DNA from: Pseudomonadota bacterium
Lineage (GTDB): Bacteria; Pseudomonadota; Gammaproteobacteria; Xanthomonadales; Xanthomonadaceae
Length of the DNA: 64,000 bases
Direction: 5' to 3'
Assembly: GCA_023386795.1 (NCBI GenBank)
Contig: JAEWJB010000188.1
Span: 62,001 to 126,000, forward strand
In this document: positions 17,905 through 27,014 of the stretch, one piece after another
How the letters are laid out: each line of letters starts with the position of its first letter
Position numbering within the stretch: position 1 is the first letter of the stretch
Program-made: the position numbers and the translations under genes
Notes under the pieces: model-generated
Told to the model about the DNA's origin: nothing
Databases searched by the model: none
Seen by the model: the letters and a program-made list of their open reading frames with translations, nothing else

Positions 17905-20900
17905 TTACGCTTCGTCCGCCGCCGCGGCGTGCGGGTGCGAGGAGCGGTGGCGGAACTTGCGCGACACCCACTCGCCCAGGTCGTCCACCACCGTGAACGC
18001 GGCCGGGATCACGATCAGGCTCAGCAGCGTGGAGGTGATCAACCCGCCGATCACCGCGATCGCCATCGGCGCGCGGAAGCTCGAATCACCCGCGAAGCCC
18101 AGCGCGATCGGCATCATGCCCGCGCCCATCGCCAGCGTGGTCATGATGATCGGCTGCGCGCGCTTGCGGCACGCGTCCACCAGCGCATCGTGCTGGCTCA
18201 GGCCATGCTCGTCCTCGGCGATCACCGCATAGTCCACCAGCAGGATCGAGTTCTTGGTGGCGATGCCGATCAGCATCAACAGGCCGATCAATGCCGGCAG
18301 TGAGAGCATGTTCTGGGTAATCAGCAGCGCGCCGAACGCACCGCCGGCGCACAGCGGCACGGCAGCCAGGATCGTTACCGGCATCAGCGCATGGTTGAAC
18401 AGCAGCAACAGCACCATGTAGATGCACACCAGGCCGGCAGCCATCGCCAGCAGGAAGCCGACGAACAGCTCGACGAAGACCTCCGCGTCGCCGGTGTTGA
18501 GGAAGCTCACGCCCGGCGGCAGCTTCTTCACGCTTGGCAACTGCTGCACCTGTTCCATCACCTCGCCCAGCGGCCGACCGTTGAGTTCGGCGGTCAGGGT
18601 GACGTTGCGCTGGCGCTGGTAGCGCGAGATCTGCGACGGCCCGCTGCCCATCTGGATATCCGCCACGGCCGACAGCGGCACCGGCCCGTAGCGGCCTGGC
18701 ACGCGCAGCTGGCCGATCAACGCGGGGTTGGCCAGCGTTTCCTCGGCGAAGCCGACGCGGATCGGCACCTGCCGGTCCGGCAGGTTGAGCTTGGCCAGTC
18801 GCTGTTCGTAGTCGCCCGCAGTGGCGATGCGTGCCGCCTCGGCGATGTCCGCCGTGGCCACGCCCATGTCGGCCGCGCGTGCCGCGTTGGGTACGATCTG
18901 GATTTCCGGTCGCAGCAGCGAGGCCGTGGAGGTCACACTGCCCAGCCCCTGGATGCCGCGCAGATCGCGCTCCAGCGCGGTGGAAGCGTCCTGCAGCCGC
19001 TGCGGGTCATCGCCGGACAGCACCAGCTGCAACAGGTTGCCCGGCTCGGAACTCACGTAGCTCACGCGCACGCCGGGCAGGTCGGCCAGGCGCACACGCG
19101 CATCGCGTTCGAGCTCGCGCTGGTCGCGCTTGCGTTCGTCGGCCACGCCCCAGTCCAACACCAGCGTGGCCTTGCGCGGGTCGGCCACGCCCGTGGTGGA
19201 AGGATCGCCGAGGTCCAGCACGCTGCCCACGGCGGTATAGACCTGCTTGAGCTCGGGCATGTCCTTGAGCATGGCACGCGCATGTTCGGAGACGGCTACC
19301 GTTTCCTGCAGGCGCGTGCCCGGCGGCAGCTCCAGGCTAAGGTTGCTGCGGCCCAGGTCGGACTGCGGGATGAAGGTCGCCGGGATCAATGGCACCAGCG
19401 CCAGCGAGGCGACGAACAGGCCCGCCGCGATCCACAGCGTGCGCCCGCGATGACGCAGCGCCGCGTGGACCCAGCCCAGGTACCAGCGCATCAGCTTCGA
19501 ATCTTCCTTCTCCTCGCCATGCGGCTTGAGGATGTAGGCGGCCATCATCGGCGTCAGCAGGCGCGCCACCAGCAGCGAGAACAGCACGGCCGTGGCCGCG
19601 GTCCAGCCGAATTCGCGGAAGAACTTGCCGGCGATGCCCGGCATGAAGGCCACCGGCACGAACACGGCGGCCAGCGTGAGCGAGGTGGCGATCACCGCGT
19701 TGCCGATCTCGCCGGCCGCCTCGCGCGCAGCTTCCAGCGGAGGCTTGCCCATGCGCAGGTGGCGCACGATGTTCTCGATCTCCACGATGGCATCGTCCAC
19801 GAGGATGCCCACCACCACTGACAGCGCCAGCAGCGTGATCATGTTCAGCGTGAAGCCGAACCAATACATCACCGCGAAGGTCGGGATGATCGACAGCGGC
19901 AGCGCCAACGCCGAGACCCAGGTGGCGCGCCAGTCGCGCAGGAACAACCACACCACCAGCAGGGCCAGCAGCGCGCCCTCGTAGAGCATGGTCATCGACG
20001 AATCGTAGGATCGGTGCGTCTCGTCGATGGCCGTGGTCACCAGGCGGAAGTCGATGCCAGGGTGGCTGGCCTTGAGCGCATCCAGGGCCTTGTGGACGCC
20101 CGCCTCCACCTTGACCTCGCTGGAGCCGCGCGTGCGCGACATCGAGAAGGCCACCACGTCCTTGCCGTCCAGCAATGCCGCTTCAGTGGGATCGGCCGCC
20201 GCGTCGGTCACCTTCGCCAGCGTGGACAGCCGCACCGCGCGCCCGTCCGGAAGGCTTATCGAATAGTCGCGCAGCGCCTGGGCATCGGCCACGGTGCCGA
20301 GCGTGCGGATCGTCTGCTGCGCGCCCTCCAGTTCGGCCTTGCCGCCGGCGCGCTCCACCTGGATCTGCGCCAGCTGTTGCGACACATTGCCCGCGGTGAT
20401 GCCGAAGGCGAGCAAGGCGTTGGGGTCCAGGTCCACCCGCACCTGGCGCTGCACGCCGCCCACGCGGGTGACGCGCGCCACGCCGGGCACCCCGTACATG
20501 GCCCGCGAGATGTCGCGGTCGACGAACCAGCTGGCCTCGTCGGCGGTCATGCGCGGGGCGACCAGCGCATAAGTCATCAGCGAGCCGCCAATATCGACCT
20601 TGGAAATCACCGGCTCCTGGATGTCCTGCGGCAGGTCGGTGCGGATGCGCGTGACGGCGTCGCGGGTGTCATCCAGCGCAGTGGCGAGGTCGGCCTCCAA
20701 CTGGAACTCGATGCTGGTGGTGCTCACGCCCTCGCTGACGGTCGACATCACCCGCTTGACGTTGTTCACCGTGGCCACGGAATCCTCGACCTTGCGGGTG
20801 ACTTCCGCCTCCAGCTGGCTCGGCGAGGCGCCAGGCTGGGTGACGGTCACCGTGGTCATCGGGAAGGCGATGTCCGGGAAGCGCGCCACCGGCAATTGGT

Positions 20901-20988
20901 AGAAACCCCACAGGCCCGCCACGCAAAGCACGAAGAACACCAGCAGCGCCGGCAGCGGGCGCTTGATCGCCCAGGCGGAGAAATTCAT
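17905..20988 (-). CDS. RND multidrug efflux permease (HAE1/AcrB-like)
   Basis: 1,027 residues, the normal length for inner-membrane RND pumps driven by proton antiport. The N-terminus MNFSAWAIKRPLPALLVFFV begins TM1; the protein repeats the two-fold RND plan of one TM, a large periplasmic porter/docking loop, then five TMs. The proton-relay Asp pair is in VVGILVDDAIVEIENIVRHL (TM4), and the second-half signature MLIGIATKNSILLVDYAV is seen. Its start overlaps the stop of the MFP gene (ATGA, 20985-20988), and the whole operon is tetR-MFP-RND. No outer-membrane TolC-type factor is encoded here, so a housekeeping one must be used. Substrates cannot be read from sequence. Confidence 0.92.
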   Translation of the reverse strand: MNFSAWAIKRPLPALLVFFVLCVAGLWGFYQLPVARFPDIAFPMTTVTVTQPGASPSQLEAEVTRKVEDSVATVNNVKRVMSTVSEGVSTTSIEFQLEADLATALDDTRDAVTRIRTDLPQDIQEPVISKVDIGGSLMTYALVAPRMTADEASWFVDRDISRAMYGVPGVARVTRVGGVQRQVRVDLDPNALLAFGITAGNVSQQLAQIQVERAGGKAELEGAQQTIRTLGTVADAQALRDYSISLPDGRAVRLSTLAKVTDAAADPTEAALLDGKDVVAFSMSRTRGSSEVKVEAGVHKALDALKASHPGIDFRLVTTAIDETHRSYDSSMTMLYEGALLALLVVWLFLRDWRATWVSALALPLSIIPTFAVMYWFGFTLNMITLLALSVVVGILVDDAIVEIENIVRHLRMGKPPLEAAREAAGEIGNAVIATSLTLAAVFVPVAFMPGIAGKFFREFGWTAATAVLFSLLVARLLTPMMAAYILKPHGEEKEDSKLMRWYLGWVHAALRHRGRTLWIAAGLFVASLALVPLIPATFIPQSDLGRSNLSLELPPGTRLQETVAVSEHARAMLKDMPELKQVYTAVGSVLDLGDPSTTGVADPRKATLVLDWGVADERKRDQRELERDARVRLADLPGVRVSYVSSEPGNLLQLVLSGDDPQRLQDASTALERDLRGIQGLGSVTSTASLLRPEIQIVPNAARAADMGVATADIAEAARIATAGDYEQRLAKLNLPDRQVPIRVGFAEETLANPALIGQLRVPGRYGPVPLSAVADIQMGSGPSQISRYQRQRNVTLTAELNGRPLGEVMEQVQQLPSVKKLPPGVSFLNTGDAEVFVELFVGFLLAMAAGLVCIYMVLLLLFNHALMPVTILAAVPLCAGGAFGALLITQNMLSLPALIGLLMLIGIATKNSILLVDYAVIAEDEHGLSQHDALVDACRKRAQPIIMTTLAMGAGMMPIALGFAGDSSFRAPMAIAVIGGLITSTLLSLIVIPAAFTVVDDLGEWVSRKFRHRSSHPHAAAADEA

Positions 20989-22082
20989 CGTGCACCCACC
21001 TTGGTGCCGGCGACGACGCGCACGCGGTCGCCCTCACCCAGGAAACCGGCGCCATCGACGACCACCTGCTCACCAGCCTTCAGGCCTTCGGCGATCTCAG
21101 TGCGGCCCTGCGCCACCTGCCCGGTACGCACGCGACGGCGCTGGGCCTGCTGCTTGTCATCGACGAGGAACACATAGCTGTGACCATCGCGCTGCACGAC
21201 CGCCGCACTGGGAATGGTCAATGCCTGGCCATCGCCGGTGACGATGCGGCCCTCGACATACACGCCGGGCTTGAGCGCCCCCGGCGTCGGCAAGTCCGCG
21301 TAGATCGTGCCGGTGCGGGTCTGCGAATCCACGCCCGGGCTCACCGCGCGGATGCGCCCGACGACCTCCTGCCCGCCATACGGCAGCGTGACCGTGTTGC
21401 CGACCGCCACGCCGGCAAGCTGTGCTTCGGACAGTTCGGCACGCCACTCCAGCCGGTTGTCGCGGATCAGCCGCAGCAGTTCGCTGCCGGCGGCGACCAC
21501 CTGCCCCGGCTGCACCAGCCGCTTGGAGATCACGCCGTCGGCGGGCGCGCGTAGTTCGGCGAAATCGCGCTGCAGCTTCGCCGCATCGCGTCGCGCGCGT
21601 GCGGTGGCAGTCTGCGCCTCGGCATCGACACGGGTGGCACGCAGTTCATCCAGGCTGCTCGCGCTGATCAGCTTCTCGGTGGCGAGCTTGGCGCCGCGCT
21701 CGTAGTTCAGGCCGGCCAGCTCCTGGGCAGTCTGTGCCTGGCGCAGCGACGCGTCGGCCTGCGCCAGCTCGCTGTCGAGGGTGCGGTGGTCCAACTGCAG
21801 CAGCACCTGGCCCTTCTTTACCCACTGGCCTACATCCACGTTCAGCGCGGTCACCCGCTGCCCACTGAGTTCCACACCCAGCTGCATTTCCTCGAACGCC
21901 GACACCGGGCCGGACACCAGCACCGTGCGCGCCATCTGCTGGGCCTGCGCCGGCGCCAGGGTCACCGGCAGCGCGGAGGCCTGGCCGCTTTCTTCTTCGC
22001 TCTTCTTGTCCGCGCCGCCGCAAGCCGCCAGCGACAGCGCCATCAGGAGGGGAACACACCAACGCAGGGAATCGACACGCAT
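20985..22082 (-). CDS. RND efflux periplasmic adaptor (membrane fusion protein), lipoprotein
   Basis: 365 residues from ATG 22082. The N-terminus MRVDSLRWCVPLLMALSLAACGG has a clear lipobox (LAAC, lipidated Cys21). The rest is the MFP plan: biotinyl-lipoyl half (VTALNVDVGQWVKKGQVLLQ), a coiled-coil hairpin (residues ~95-150, LAQADASLRQAQTAQELAGL), the second lipoyl half (LRAPADGVISKRLVQPGQVV), a beta-barrel, and a membrane-proximal domain. It links the RND pump to a TolC-type channel. It is 104 bases downstream of the tetR stop and overlaps the RND start by four bases, so pump and adaptor are made in step under the TetR regulator. Confidence 0.92.
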   Translation of the reverse strand: MRVDSLRWCVPLLMALSLAACGGADKKSEEESGQASALPVTLAPAQAQQMARTVLVSGPVSAFEEMQLGVELSGQRVTALNVDVGQWVKKGQVLLQLDHRTLDSELAQADASLRQAQTAQELAGLNYERGAKLATEKLISASSLDELRATRVDAEAQTATARARRDAAKLQRDFAELRAPADGVISKRLVQPGQVVAAGSELLRLIRDNRLEWRAELSEAQLAGVAVGNTVTLPYGGQEVVGRIRAVSPGVDSQTRTGTIYADLPTPGALKPGVYVEGRIVTGDGQALTIPSAAVVQRDGHSYVFLVDDKQQAQRRRVRTGQVAQGRTEIAEGLKAGEQVVVDGAGFLGEGDRVRVVAGTKVGAR

Positions 22083-22186
22083 GGAGATCTCTGTATGCAG
22101 AAGTGAGGAATGCCGCCGGGCGGGAACACGCTTGCGTTGGCTGGCTGGCGGGCGGTACGGGGGGTGAAAGGACTTTGATCGGTGCG

Positions 22187-22825
22187 CTACTGGCCGTCGG
22201 TCGGCAAGCGCAGCGCCACGCCGTCGAGCAGCAACCCGACGCCCTGCTCGAAGCGGCGTTCCAGGTCCGGCTCGGTGAGGAAATGCCGTGCCTGCCAGCA
22301 ATACGGGAAGCGGGCCTCGGCCATCGCAAGGAAGGCGGCTTCCACGTCTTCCATCCCCGCCCCGTTTTCGGGCATGGACTGCTCCTCGATCACGAAGCCG
22401 AGCACGTAATAGATGAGGTCCATCGCCGTGGTGGCGGCGAAATCGATCGTTGCGCCGGCCTTGGCCAGAGAGGAAATCGTCACTTCGGCCACGCGCATGA
22501 CATTCTCGGTGGCCAGGTAGGTGCCGGCGTAGACGCGCGCGCCGTCGCGGTGCGCCTTGAACGCGTGGCGGAACTCGCGCGCGAGTTGCAGCAGCGTCTC
22601 GCGCCAGGACTGCCCGGCGGGGACGTCGCGGGCGACGTCCTGGATCAGGGCATCGGCCATCGCATCGACCAGCGCCTGCTTGCTCTTGAAGTGCCAGTAC
22701 AGCGATGGCGCCCGGATACCCAGCTGGCAGGCGACCTTGCGCAGGCTTACGCCGTCCAGGCCGGCTTCGTCGAGCAGGCGGAAGGCTGACGCCACGATTT
22801 GATCCCGCCCGATGGCTTTGCGCAC
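22187..22825 (-). CDS. TetR/AcrR-family repressor of the efflux operon
   Basis: 212 residues when started at GTG 22825, which follows AGGTGGGGC; this is the normal TetR length. The frame is open upstream to 23050, but that extension runs through the operator region and has no family sequence. The HTH is SLRKVACQLGIRAPSLYWHF with the typical KSKQALVDAMADALI follow-on, and the rest is the TetR_C ligand/dimer domain (similar in style to TetR itself: WRETLLQLAREFRHAFKAHR). It is the first gene of the minus-strand operon with the MFP and RND genes. Two palindromic operators overlap its promoter, so it most likely represses itself and the pump until a ligand binds. Confidence 0.88.
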   Translation of the reverse strand: MRKAIGRDQIVASAFRLLDEAGLDGVSLRKVACQLGIRAPSLYWHFKSKQALVDAMADALIQDVARDVPAGQSWRETLLQLAREFRHAFKAHRDGARVYAGTYLATENVMRVAEVTISSLAKAGATIDFAATTAMDLIYYVLGFVIEEQSMPENGAGMEDVEAAFLAMAEARFPYCWQARHFLTEPDLERRFEQGVGLLLDGVALRLPTDGQ

Positions 22826-22832
22826 GCCCCAC

Positions 22833-22845
22833 CTAACGCTGTTAG
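22833..22845. promoter_or_regulatory. TetR operator 1 (CTAAC-GCT-GTTAG)
   Basis: A perfect palindrome with 5-bp arms and a 3-bp centre. It lies between the predicted -10 of the tetR promoter and its GTG start, about where transcription begins. It is an almost exact copy of the palindrome 25 bp away. Confidence 0.7.
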
Positions 22846-22854
22846 ACGGCGGCG

Positions 22855-22883
22855 AATCTAACAACGTTAGGCGCGCGTCGCAA
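22855..22883 (-). promoter_or_regulatory. Predicted sigma-70 promoter of the tetR-MFP-RND operon
   Basis: On the minus strand, TTGCGA (22883-22878) and TAGATT (22860-22855) are separated by 17 bp. Operator 2 covers the -10 and part of the spacer and operator 1 lies just downstream of the expected start, which is the classical layout for steric repression. The leader would be only about 20-25 nt. Confidence 0.5.
22858..22870. promoter_or_regulatory. TetR operator 2 (CTAAC-AAC-GTTAG)
   Basis: The second copy of the palindrome, same arms, different centre. It overlaps the -10 element and the spacer of the predicted tetR promoter. The centres of the two operators are 25 bp apart. Confidence 0.7.
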
Positions 22884-22954
22884 GGCGTTCGGCTGCTCAG
22901 GGGATGCCCGGCACTGGCATGCGACGGAATCACGCAGCTTTTACAATTCGCGCC

Positions 22955-22972
22955 AATAAGAACCATTCCCAT
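22955..22972 (+). promoter_or_regulatory. Fur box upstream of the siderophore receptor
   Basis: AATAAGAACCATTCCCAT resembles the classical Fur-regulated sequence AATAAGAATCATTCTCAT at 16 of 18 positions (comparison from memory). It lies about 70 bp before the receptor start, and a TTTACA hexamer at 22940-22945 could be the -35 region. Iron repression of the receptor is the expected result. Confidence 0.65.
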
Positions 22973-23042
22973 GTAAACTGCGCGCCACGGACGCCGGCCT
23001 CGCAGCCCCCGCCCGGCACTTTCACTCCCGGAAATCCCCCCC

Positions 23043-25181
23043 ATGTCCAATTTCTCCCGTCGCGCCGCTGCCCCGCCCCGCTATTCCGTGCTGGCCTTCG
23101 GCCTGCTGGTCGCCCTCCACGCGCAGGCAGAGGAAGCCGGCTCCGGCAGTGCCGATGCCACCACCCTGGACCAGGTTCGCGTGGTCGCCCAGCGCGCCGA
23201 GCGCGTCAGCAATGGCGCCACCAACCTCGACCTGGCGATCAAGGACACCCCGCAGTCGATCAGCGAGGTGAGCAGCGAACAGATGCAGGCCTTCGGCGTG
23301 AACACCGTCAACGACGCGCTGCGCATGGCCACCGGCATCGTGGTCGACGAATGGGAAACCAACCGCACCACCTACACGGCGCGCGGCTTCGATATCGCCA
23401 ACACGCAGATCGATGGCATCGGCCTGCCCAACGGCTGGGGCATCGCCACCAGTGCCACCGACGCTTTTGCCTACGAGAAGCTGGAAGTCATCCGCGGCGC
23501 CAACGGGCTGCTGACCGGCGTCGGCAACGCCGCCGGCACCCTCAACTACGTGCGCAAGCGTCCGACCAACGAAGAACAGGGCGTGGTCGGCATCAGTTAT
23601 GGCACCTGGGGGACGCGGCGCGTGGAGGCCGACTACTCCACCCCGTTCACCGCCGACGGCAGCTGGGCCGGCCGCGTGGTCGCCGCGCATGAGGACGGCG
23701 ATTCCTGGCTGCGCGGCAAGAGCGACAAGCGCGACTTCGTCTACGGCGTGGTCGACGGCCAGATCGGCGAGAATGGCACGCTGACTGCCGGCTATTCCTG
23801 GCAGAAGACCCGCACCGACGGCAACATGTGGGGTGCGCTGACCTTCATGTACAGCGATGGCACCCAGGCCGAGTGGGATCGCGGCGCTTCCACCACCCAG
23901 GACTGGACGATGTGGGACACCACCACCCAGTCCGGCTTTCTCGAGTACACCCACCAGGTGGCCGAGGACTGGCAGCTGAAGCTGGCCTACAACTACCGCC
24001 AGATCACCAACGACACCAAGCTGTTCTACGCCACCGACTACTTCGGCACCGGCCTGGAGCCGGGCACGAACCTGGGCCTGTACGGCTACCCGTGGGGCGG
24101 CTGGGACAAGACCACCGCGCATCTGGGTTCGGCCACGATCAACGGCCACTTCGACATGTTCGGGCTCGACCAGGAAGTGATGTTCGGCGTCAGCTACGCA
24201 CGCAGCGAGGCCGACAACAAGGAATACGCCGGCGCGATGTGCGGCGACGCGGTGTGCGGCTACCTGCCGATGCCGGGCTTCCCGTGGGCCGGTGACGTGA
24301 TTCCCGAGCCGGTGTGGGGCGACCTGTCGCAGTACAGCACGCTCAACCAGCGCCTGAAGCGCGCCTACGGCGCCGCGCGCCTGTCCTTCACCGAGCGCCT
24401 GAAGGCCGTGGTCGGCGTGAACTACGCCAACTACCACCGCGACGGCGTCAACTACGGTGTGGTGTTCGACCAGACCGAAGGCAAGACCAGCCCGTACGGC
24501 GGCCTGACCTTCGACTTCAACGAGCACGTGCTCGGCTACGTCAGCTACTCGGACATCTACCAGCCGCAGGAGCAGAGCGACGCCGACGGCCGCTACCTTG
24601 ACCCGACCAAGGGCTCCAACTACGAAGTGGGCGTGAAGGCCGACTGGTTCGACAAGCGCCTGCTGACCACGATCGCCCTGTTCAAGGCCCGGCAGGATGG
24701 CCTGGCGACGGGCGCCGGATACAACGACAACGGCCAGTACTACTACACCGGTGTGGATGTCGAATCGAAGGGTGTCGAATTCGAGGCCACCGGCAAGGTG
24801 TCGGAGAACGTCAACCTGGTGTTCGGCTATACCGCGCTCAAGCTCACCGGGGAGGACGGCGACGACACCTATCGCTGGGTGCCGCGCCGCACCGCCAACC
24901 TGGTGCTCAGCGCCCGCCTGCCGAGCTTCACCGCGCTGCAGTTCGGCCTCGGTGGCCGTTGGCAAAGCAACATCTCCAACGTGGAGACCAGCGGCTTCGC
25001 CGTGCGCCAGGACAGCTACGCGGTGCTCAACGGCTTCGTGGCGTGGGATTTCCTGCCCGACGCAACGCTGCGCTTCAACGTGAAGAACATCACCGACGAG
25101 AAGTACATCAACTCGCTGCGCTACAGCGGCTACTACGGTGCGCCGCGCAGCTACACGGTGAGCCTGGACTGGCGCTTCTGA
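23043..25181 (+). CDS. TonB-dependent siderophore receptor (FhuE/FoxA-like)
   Basis: 712 residues from ATG 23043. The N-terminus MSNFSRRAAAPPRYSVLAFG ... HAQA is a signal peptide. The plug domain shows IKDTPQSISEVSSEQMQAFG, ALRMATGIVVDEWETNRTTY and EKLEVIRGANGLLTGVGNAA; the rest is a 22-strand barrel ending in SLDWRF with a terminal Phe. This pattern is that of ferric hydroxamate/coprogen-type receptors (FhuE family), which import ferric siderophores across the outer membrane using TonB energy. The exact siderophore is not determinable. A Fur box lies upstream. No siderophore synthesis or ABC import gene is adjacent, so it probably takes up a xenosiderophore. It is convergent with the SDR gene across a 26-bp palindrome. 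Confidence 0.9.
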   Translation: MSNFSRRAAAPPRYSVLAFGLLVALHAQAEEAGSGSADATTLDQVRVVAQRAERVSNGATNLDLAIKDTPQSISEVSSEQMQAFGVNTVNDALRMATGIVVDEWETNRTTYTARGFDIANTQIDGIGLPNGWGIATSATDAFAYEKLEVIRGANGLLTGVGNAAGTLNYVRKRPTNEEQGVVGISYGTWGTRRVEADYSTPFTADGSWAGRVVAAHEDGDSWLRGKSDKRDFVYGVVDGQIGENGTLTAGYSWQKTRTDGNMWGALTFMYSDGTQAEWDRGASTTQDWTMWDTTTQSGFLEYTHQVAEDWQLKLAYNYRQITNDTKLFYATDYFGTGLEPGTNLGLYGYPWGGWDKTTAHLGSATINGHFDMFGLDQEVMFGVSYARSEADNKEYAGAMCGDAVCGYLPMPGFPWAGDVIPEPVWGDLSQYSTLNQRLKRAYGAARLSFTERLKAVVGVNYANYHRDGVNYGVVFDQTEGKTSPYGGLTFDFNEHVLGYVSYSDIYQPQEQSDADGRYLDPTKGSNYEVGVKADWFDKRLLTTIALFKARQDGLATGAGYNDNGQYYYTGVDVESKGVEFEATGKVSENVNLVFGYTALKLTGEDGDDTYRWVPRRTANLVLSARLPSFTALQFGLGGRWQSNISNVETSGFAVRQDSYAVLNGFVAWDFLPDATLRFNVKNITDEKYINSLRYSGYYGAPRSYTVSLDWRF

Positions 25182-25213
25182 GTTCCAGTCGCCTTCGATG
25201 AAGGTGGGGGCAT

Positions 25214-25239
25214 GCGAGGGGATCGGCCGATCCCCTCGC
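25214..25239. terminator. 26-bp perfect palindrome between convergent genes
   Basis: GCGAGGGGATCGG followed directly by its complement, 32 bases after the receptor stop and 11 bases beyond the stop of the facing SDR gene. It lacks a T-run on both sides. It could form a 3'-end hairpin for both transcripts. Confidence 0.55.
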
Positions 25240-25250
25240 CCATCGGCGCG

Positions 25251-26009
25251 TTATGCGGCGCCGCCCGATTCGGCCATCCACGCCTCTGCATCTGCACCGG
25301 CGGGAATCCGCAATGGTGCATTCGGGTCTGTCGCCGCTCGCCACACGGCCTGCGCGACATCCGGCGCGTGCGTGACCGGGCCATTGGCCTCGCGAAGGCC
25401 CGCGATGGTGCGGGCGATGAAATCGCCGTAATCGGGGTCATCCTGCCCGTGCAGGAACGCCTGCGCGTTGGTACCGAAGCGCGTTTCCGGGGAGCGCCCG
25501 GGCAGCACCAGGCGTACGCGCACGCCGAATGGCGCCATTTCGATGGCCAACGAGGCGGTGAAGGCATTCACCGCGGCCTTGCTGGCGCTGTAGACGCCCA
25601 CCAGCGGCAGGGCCTTGAGCGTCACCGAAGAGGTCACGTTGACCACCACGCCGGCACGGCGCTGGCGAAACTGCGGCAAGAAAGCCTGGGTCATCGCCAG
25701 CGTGCCGAACAGGTTGGTCTCGAACAGGGCACGCGCCGTGGCGGTGGGCATCAGTTCGACCGGCACGGGCGCGCCGATACCGGCGTTGTTGACCAGCACG
25801 TCGATCGGCCCGGCTTGTTCGACCAGCGTGGCGATGCTCGCAGGATCGGTGATGTCCAGGGGCAGGAGGCGCAGGCGATCGGAAGCAGGCAGCACTTCCG
25901 GATGGGGCGTTCGCATCGTCGCGATGACCTGCCAGCCTTGCTGCAGGAACAGGCGGGCGGTCTCCAGGCCGAAGCCGGACGAACAACCGGTAATGAGGAC
26001 GGTGGACAT
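25251..26009 (-). CDS. Short-chain dehydrogenase/reductase (classical SDR)
   Basis: 252 residues from ATG 26009. It has the Rossmann NAD(P)-binding motif TGCSSGFG near residues 7-14, the acidic strand end LPLDITDP, the NNAGIG motif, an active-site Ser in VTSSV and the YxxxK pair in YSASK. Classical SDRs oxidise or reduce alcohols/ketones with NAD(P)H; the substrate is unknown. It is divergently transcribed from an AraC-family regulator 99 bp away, and AraC-SDR pairs like this usually mean the regulator controls the enzyme. Confidence 0.88.
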   Translation of the reverse strand: MSTVLITGCSSGFGLETARLFLQQGWQVIATMRTPHPEVLPASDRLRLLPLDITDPASIATLVEQAGPIDVLVNNAGIGAPVPVELMPTATARALFETNLFGTLAMTQAFLPQFRQRRAGVVVNVTSSVTLKALPLVGVYSASKAAVNAFTASLAIEMAPFGVRVRLVLPGRSPETRFGTNAQAFLHGQDDPDYGDFIARTIAGLREANGPVTHAPDVAQAVWRAATDPNAPLRIPAGADAEAWMAESGGAA

Positions 26010-26108
26010 GGGCGTTTGCCTTCTGCAGGGAACCGACACATAGGCTAGGCCTGTGCAGCCGGACGAACTACACTCCAGCGTCCACCTTTCTTTCGCGAGC
26101 GTCCCGCG

Positions 26109-27014
26109 GTGAGCGATCCCTTCACCGAGATGGTCAGCCTGCTTCAGCCGGTGGCGCGGTTCACCAAGCTGGTCGAAGGCGCAGGTGCCTGGCAGGTGCA
26201 GCGCCCCGGCGACGGCGATCCTTTCTACTGCGTGCTGCTGGAAGGCGAATGCCGGATGACGGTGGAAGGATCCCCACCGATCGACCTGCAGGCCGGCGAC
26301 TTCGTCCTGGTACCGGCAATGCGCGGCCTGCGCAACGCCAGCCCAACCGGCGCGGAGGTGCCACCCACCACGCCGGTGAAGCTGGGCGCCGGTCACTTCC
26401 GCATCGGGCGACAGGAAGGTGCGCCGGAGCAACGCATGCACATCGGCCACTGCCGTTTCCGTTCGCCGGATGCGACGCTGCTGGTCTCGCTGCTGCCACA
26501 GGTGCTGCACGTGCGCGGCGTACCCCGCCTGGCCACGCTGGTGCAGCTGCTCAGCGATGAAACCCTCTCGCAGCGACCAGCGCGAGAAATCGTGCTGGAA
26601 CGGCTGCTGGAAGTGTTGCTGATCGAAGCATTGCGCAGTGGCGGCGCCACGGGCAACGCACCAGGGCTGGCCCTGGGCCTGGCCGATGAGCGCCTCGCCT
26701 TGGCCTTGCGCGCATTGCACGCGCGGCCCGAACAGGCGTGGACCGTGGCGGGACTGGCCGAGCAGGCGGCATTGTCGCGTTCGGCCTTCTTCACGCGTTT
26801 CACCCGTGCGCTCGGCGTATCGCCGATGGCTTACCTCCTGCATTGGCGCATGGCCCTGGCCAAGCGCCTGCTGCGGGAGGGCAGCTTGGAGGTGGCGCGT
26901 ATTGCCGAACGCGTGGGCTACAGCTCGGCCAGCACTTTCAGCGTGGCCTTCGCGCGCCAGGTGGGCATGCCGCCAGCACGTTACGCGCGGCAAGCGGAGA
27001 GCAAGGCCGCGTAA
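26109..27014 (+). CDS. AraC-family transcriptional regulator with cupin sensor domain
   Basis: 301 residues from GTG 26109 (ATG 26130 is an alternative). The N-terminal 180 residues form a cupin-type effector domain (QRPGDGDPFYCVLLEGECRM, LQAGDFVLVPAMRG), the type found in AraC regulators next to oxidoreductases. The C-terminal double HTH is complete: AALSRSAFFTRFTRALGVSP and VARIAERVGYSSASTFSVAF, ending MPPARYAR. It lies divergent from the SDR gene and very likely activates it in answer to a small ligand. The ligand is unknown. Confidence 0.88.
   Translation: MSDPFTEMVSLLQPVARFTKLVEGAGAWQVQRPGDGDPFYCVLLEGECRMTVEGSPPIDLQAGDFVLVPAMRGLRNASPTGAEVPPTTPVKLGAGHFRIGRQEGAPEQRMHIGHCRFRSPDATLLVSLLPQVLHVRGVPRLATLVQLLSDETLSQRPAREIVLERLLEVLLIEALRSGGATGNAPGLALGLADERLALALRALHARPEQAWTVAGLAEQAALSRSAFFTRFTRALGVSPMAYLLHWRMALAKRLLREGSLEVARIAERVGYSSASTFSVAFARQVGMPPARYARQAESKAA

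Noticed and set aside
24311..24319. GGTGTGGGG inside the siderophore receptor gene, resembling half of the 18-bp motif.
   Set aside because: The TCATAC half is missing at the right distance, and it encodes conserved residues (PVWGD); chance match.
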